From the NCBI GenBank assembly GCA_905199285.1, contig CAJKFZ010000033.1:1-16483 (forward strand): a DNA stretch of 16,483 nt, written 5' to 3'. Numbering within the stretch: the first letter of the stretch is position 1; each line of letters begins with the position of its first letter. Of this stretch, positions 13,990-16,483 are shown one piece after another. The translations under genes were made by a program, and so were the position numbers. The DNA comes from an uncultured Ruminococcus sp. GTDB taxonomy: Bacteria > Bacillota > Clostridia > Oscillospirales > Ruminococcaceae. The notes beneath the pieces are model-generated. The model saw only the letters and a list, made by a program, of their open reading frames with translations. It did no database searches and was not told the DNA's origin.

Positions 13990-15805
13990 AAATTTAACAC
14001 TTGGCAGCCTTTTTGACGGTAGCGGTACTTTCCCAATGGCAGGAATATTGTCGGGAATCACGCCGATTTGGGCATCAGAAATTGAACCATTCCCAATCAG
14101 GGTTACAACAAAGCGGCTGCCGTATGTAAAGCATTTGGGCGACATCAACCATATCAACGGTGCAGAGATCGAGCCCGTGGATATTATTACTTTCGGCTCG
14201 CCATGCACCGACCTTTCGGTCGCCGGAAAAAGAGCCGGATTGAATGCGGAGCGTTCAGGACTGTTCTTTCAGGCAGTCAGAATTATCAAAGAAATGAGGT
14301 GTGCGACAAATGGCAAATATCCGAGATTTGCAGTGTGGGAGAATGTCGGAGGTGCATTTTCCTCAAACTCAGGAGAAGATTTCCGGTGCGTCCTTGAAGA
14401 ACTCTGCAAAGTCAAAGACCCAGCAGTATCTGTCCCTAAACCTGCGAAATGGACAAAGGCAGGAGAAATTTTGGGAGATAATTTCTCTCTCGCATGGCGA
14501 ACAGTCGATGCACAATACTGGTATACGCCCCAACGAAGAATGCGTATCTACCTTGTCGCAGATTTTGATGGCGGATGTGCCTCGAAAATATTATTTGAGT
14601 CCGAGGGCTTGTCTGGGTATTCTGCGGAGAGCGTCAGAGCGTGGAAAGAAGCTGCCCGAAGTATTGCAGATTGCTCTGGAACGGCAGGCAGCACAGGGCT
14701 GATGTTTGAAAACCACTCGCAGGATACAAGATATACCGGTCCGCTTGAAGTTGCACAGACCGTATCTGCATCATATGGGACTGGCGGCAACAATCAACCA
14801 TTCATAGTAGAATCCGCAGGATTTTGTACAGAGCATTCAGCAAAGGCTCGTGGCATCGGATTTGAAGAAGAAACATCTCCGACGCTTCGTGCAGGTGTTG
14901 TTCCTGCTACCCTGAAAATCCGCTGTGGTGGCGGTTCTGGCGGTAAGGGAGCTTTAATTCAAGAGGATAAATCCGCAACGCTCTCCTGCAATAATGACCA
15001 GACGCTCTTTGTTCCAAAGGCTTATGGAATTTGCTCCAGGCACAGCAATTCCATGATGTCGGATAATCCGAACAGCGGATTTTATGAGGCAGATACAGCA
15101 AGAACCATTGATACCAGCAACCAGTCACCTTGTAAAAATCAAGGCGGTATGGTTGTAGTTGAGGGCAACGGCTCACGCCCATCACATCACGGTGACGGAT
15201 ATAAGGAAAGCGAAACCATGTACACTCTCAATTGCACTGAAAACCATGCAGTTTCCTACGGCATTGGCAGACCTGCTATGAATCAAAGCTACAATGCAAG
15301 ATTCAGTTTTCAGATTGAAGAAGAAACCTCACCTACACTTGTTGCATCGGGTGCAGGCGGAATTGCTCACCCTGTATACAGTTCCTCAAAGGCATCATTT
15401 TTTACTGTTGCCGAAAAAGAAAAAGCAAACACTCTTGTGGCATCGGATTATAAAGACCCGCCGCTTGTAAATGACAGCACTCCAGAAGTCGAATATATCG
15501 TAAGAAGACTGACACCGCAGGAATGTGCTTTGCTCCAGGGTATGCCGACATGGTGGTGTGATGACCTTGGAACAGAAAATCCTACAGATGAACAGATTGA
15601 ATGGTGGCAGAATGTTTTTGAAACCTTCAACAAAGCTATCGGAAAAGAGTGCAAACCCAAATCCCGTAAGCAGATTGCAAAATGGCTGAAAAATCCATAT
15701 TCCGACAGTGCTGCATACAAAATGTGGGGCAACGGCATCGCAGCCTGTAACGCATGGTTTGTCCTTGCCGGAATAGCCTGTTATGCACAGAAAACAGAAG
15801 AATAA
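13982..15805 (+). CDS. C5-cytosine DNA methyltransferase with very long specificity region
   Basis: A 607-residue enzyme. Motif I SLFDGSGTFPMAG (F11-G15), motif IV GSPC with catalytic C75, motif VI ENV (120-122), motif VIII QRRMR (184-188), motif IX VRRLTPQE (507-514) and motif X YKMWGNGIA (579-587) are all present, so it should be active. The stretch between motifs VIII and IX is about 320 residues, well above a usual single-target enzyme. It holds about seven T-L/V/I pairs (T260, T301, T333, T375, T415, T452, T484) 32-42 residues apart, with local similarity such as EEETSPTL at 295-302 and again at 446-453. T-L/V/I pairs mark target recognition domains in phage multispecific C5 enzymes. It overlaps the preceding methyltransferase gene. 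Confidence 0.93.
   Translation: MHKNLTLGSLFDGSGTFPMAGILSGITPIWASEIEPFPIRVTTKRLPYVKHLGDINHINGAEIEPVDIITFGSPCTDLSVAGKRAGLNAERSGLFFQAVRIIKEMRCATNGKYPRFAVWENVGGAFSSNSGEDFRCVLEELCKVKDPAVSVPKPAKWTKAGEILGDNFSLAWRTVDAQYWYTPQRRMRIYLVADFDGGCASKILFESEGLSGYSAESVRAWKEAARSIADCSGTAGSTGLMFENHSQDTRYTGPLEVAQTVSASYGTGGNNQPFIVESAGFCTEHSAKARGIGFEEETSPTLRAGVVPATLKIRCGGGSGGKGALIQEDKSATLSCNNDQTLFVPKAYGICSRHSNSMMSDNPNSGFYEADTARTIDTSNQSPCKNQGGMVVVEGNGSRPSHHGDGYKESETMYTLNCTENHAVSYGIGRPAMNQSYNARFSFQIEEETSPTLVASGAGGIAHPVYSSSKASFFTVAEKEKANTLVASDYKDPPLVNDSTPEVEYIVRRLTPQECALLQGMPTWWCDDLGTENPTDEQIEWWQNVFETFNKAIGKECKPKSRKQIAKWLKNPYSDSAAYKMWGNGIAACNAWFVLAGIACYAQKTEE
14729..15451 (+). repeat. Degenerate protein repeats in the methyltransferase specificity region
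   Basis: Residues about 250-490 of the C5-methyltransferase read as roughly seven diverged units, each with a short acidic or polar lead, an x-T-L/V/I core, and a Gly-, Ser- or Asn-rich loop ending near a Val. The clearest pair is FEEETSPTLRAG and IEEETSPTLVASG; others are KSATLSCNND, TARTIDTSNQ, ETMYTLNCTE and KANTLVASDY. Similarity is at the protein level; the DNA is not obviously repeated. Confidence 0.5.
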
Positions 15806-15807
15806 TT

Positions 15808-15851
15808 CTACATATCTCACACTTGATATATGTAGCTTTTAGAGTTATCAT
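15808..15851 (+). promoter_or_regulatory. SigA-type promoter with dyad, upstream of the virulence-related gene
   Basis: TTGATA (15823-15828), 17 bases, TATCAT (15846-15851): each one mismatch from consensus. CTACATAT (15808-15815) and ATATGTAG (15828-15835) form an 8-bp dyad around the -35, and ATGTGTACT (15850-15858) overlaps the -10 and start point; that 9-base word also flanks the promoter at 178-206. The layout suggests a repressible promoter inside the late operon. The dyad could instead be a weak terminator. Confidence 0.55.
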
Positions 15852-15884
15852 GTGTACTACCAAAACGAAATGGAGGTTTACTAC

Positions 15885-16483
15885 ATGATTATTGAATTAG
15901 GACTTACAGGAAATGACCGAAAAGAACTGGTCAAAGTGGTAAGTGAAATCATCGGAGCACCGGCTGTGTACCAATATATGCCGACATGCTCATACATCAT
16001 CGATGGATGTTATGCAGTCACAAAAGACGGAGCATTGGACATAAGCAATCAAGCTGATGAAATGGAAGTACAGCATCTGATTGATGAACTGATACACAGA
16101 GGCTACAATATTCCGACAGCCGAAGATGAAACCACAGCATCGGAGGATAAAGAAAACAGTCTGACAGTAGAGCTACCGTTGGAACTGATTGATGATTCTA
16201 CAATCGACAGGCTCAGAAAAATTGTGGAAAACAAGGGCGAACTTTTCAAATCTGCATTCAAAACCGACAGCCTTGAAATTCAGACGACTGAAAAGACTGT
16301 GGATTTCCCTTGGTTTACGGTTGAACAAGATGGTGACGCAGATGCCTATTGCACCTTCATTTCCATGCTCTGCGAATTTGCCAAAAACCGAAATCGCATC
16401 AACAACAAGCCTGATACCAGCGATAATGAAAAGTACGCTTTCAGATGCTTTCTGATTAGAATCGGAATGGTTGGAACAGAATA
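15885..16483 (+). CDS. Phage 'virulence-related' family protein (partial, runs off the window)
   Basis: An open frame from ATG 15885, with TGGAGG (15871-15876) eight bases upstream, to the right edge, 199 complete codons. The N-terminus MIIELGLTGNDRKELVKVVS, an acidic linker (about 78-92), a SLTVELPLELIDDSTIDRLR helix, and TVDFPWFTVE, CTFISMLCEFAKNRNRI and NEKYAFRCFLIRIGMVG near the end match a common Clostridia phage family often labelled virulence-related. That label comes from old annotation and no function is established. In this family the chain usually runs a few tens of residues beyond the last element seen here. It lies after two methyltransferases and has its own promoter, so it may be expressed apart from the packaging genes. 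Confidence 0.75.
   Translation, partial: MIIELGLTGNDRKELVKVVSEIIGAPAVYQYMPTCSYIIDGCYAVTKDGALDISNQADEMEVQHLIDELIHRGYNIPTAEDETTASEDKENSLTVELPLELIDDSTIDRLRKIVENKGELFKSAFKTDSLEIQTTEKTVDFPWFTVEQDGDADAYCTFISMLCEFAKNRNRINNKPDTSDNEKYAFRCFLIRIGMVGTE

Noticed and set aside
15808..15835. CTACATAT/ATATGTAG hairpin as terminator of the C5-methyltransferase gene
   Set aside because: The stem is AT-rich, the loop is 12 bases, and only a short CTTTT follows. It overlaps a good promoter, so an operator-like dyad is more likely.
1..16483. CRISPR arrays, tRNA genes and insertion sequences
   Set aside because: Nothing with regular spaced direct repeats, cloverleaf pattern or transposase motifs was seen on either strand by reading.

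Overview
The window is the early-to-late junction of a tailed bacteriophage or prophage from a low-to-moderate GC Firmicute. The DUF2800/DUF2815/family A polymerase block, the VRR-NUC/SNF2 pair, the DUF1492-type regulator, strong AGGAGG ribosome sites and SigA-type promoters all point to Clostridia, probably a Ruminococcus-like gut bacterium. That host assignment is inference; there is no rRNA or housekeeping gene here. All confident genes except the partial one at the left edge read rightward, in tight operons with many ATGA or TAATG overlaps.

Layout. (1) 1-506: the 5' end of an unrecognised leftward gene with its own promoter, then about 440 bases without a convincing gene, holding a terminator-like hairpin and a hairpin that masks the first rightward ribosome site. 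(2) 507-11304: the early/replication operon. It starts with a sigma region 4-like regulator and ends with a DUF1492-type regulator. Between them lie two small proteins, a RecB/Cas4-like nuclease (DUF2800), a phage ssDNA-binding protein (DUF2815), a family A DNA polymerase, a small zinc-ribbon protein, a Rha-type regulator, a DUF4406/DUF7768-like protein, a primase-helicase (prim-pol plus D5-type ATPase), a VRR-NUC nuclease and an SNF2 helicase. Between the primase-helicase and VRR-NUC lies a 172-base gap with a perfect 19-bp inverted repeat made of GGAAGTC units around an AT-rich core, the best candidate for the replication origin. (3) 11291-12039: a strong promoter followed at once by a 12-bp hairpin, an HNH endonuclease gene, and a non-coding stretch with three TAAAAATC repeats, a palindrome and a terminator, which looks like the packaging (cos) region. 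(4) 12040-16483: start of the packaging operon, with a P27-like small terminase subunit, a short conserved protein, a ParB-domain DNA methyltransferase, a large C5-cytosine methyltransferase, and a partial 'virulence-related' phage protein with its own promoter. Large terminase, portal and capsid genes are not in the window and would be expected to the right.

How it fits together: the first regulator probably controls early expression, the middle genes copy and recombine the phage DNA, the DUF1492 regulator probably switches on the late promoter, and HNH plus terminase begin packaging while the two methyltransferases mark the DNA, plausibly against host restriction. The least ordinary points are the origin-like iteron repeat, the promoter that reads straight into a terminator-like hairpin, the C5-methyltransferase whose 320-residue specificity region holds about seven spaced T-L/V/I elements, and a 9-base motif shared by two otherwise unrelated promoters.
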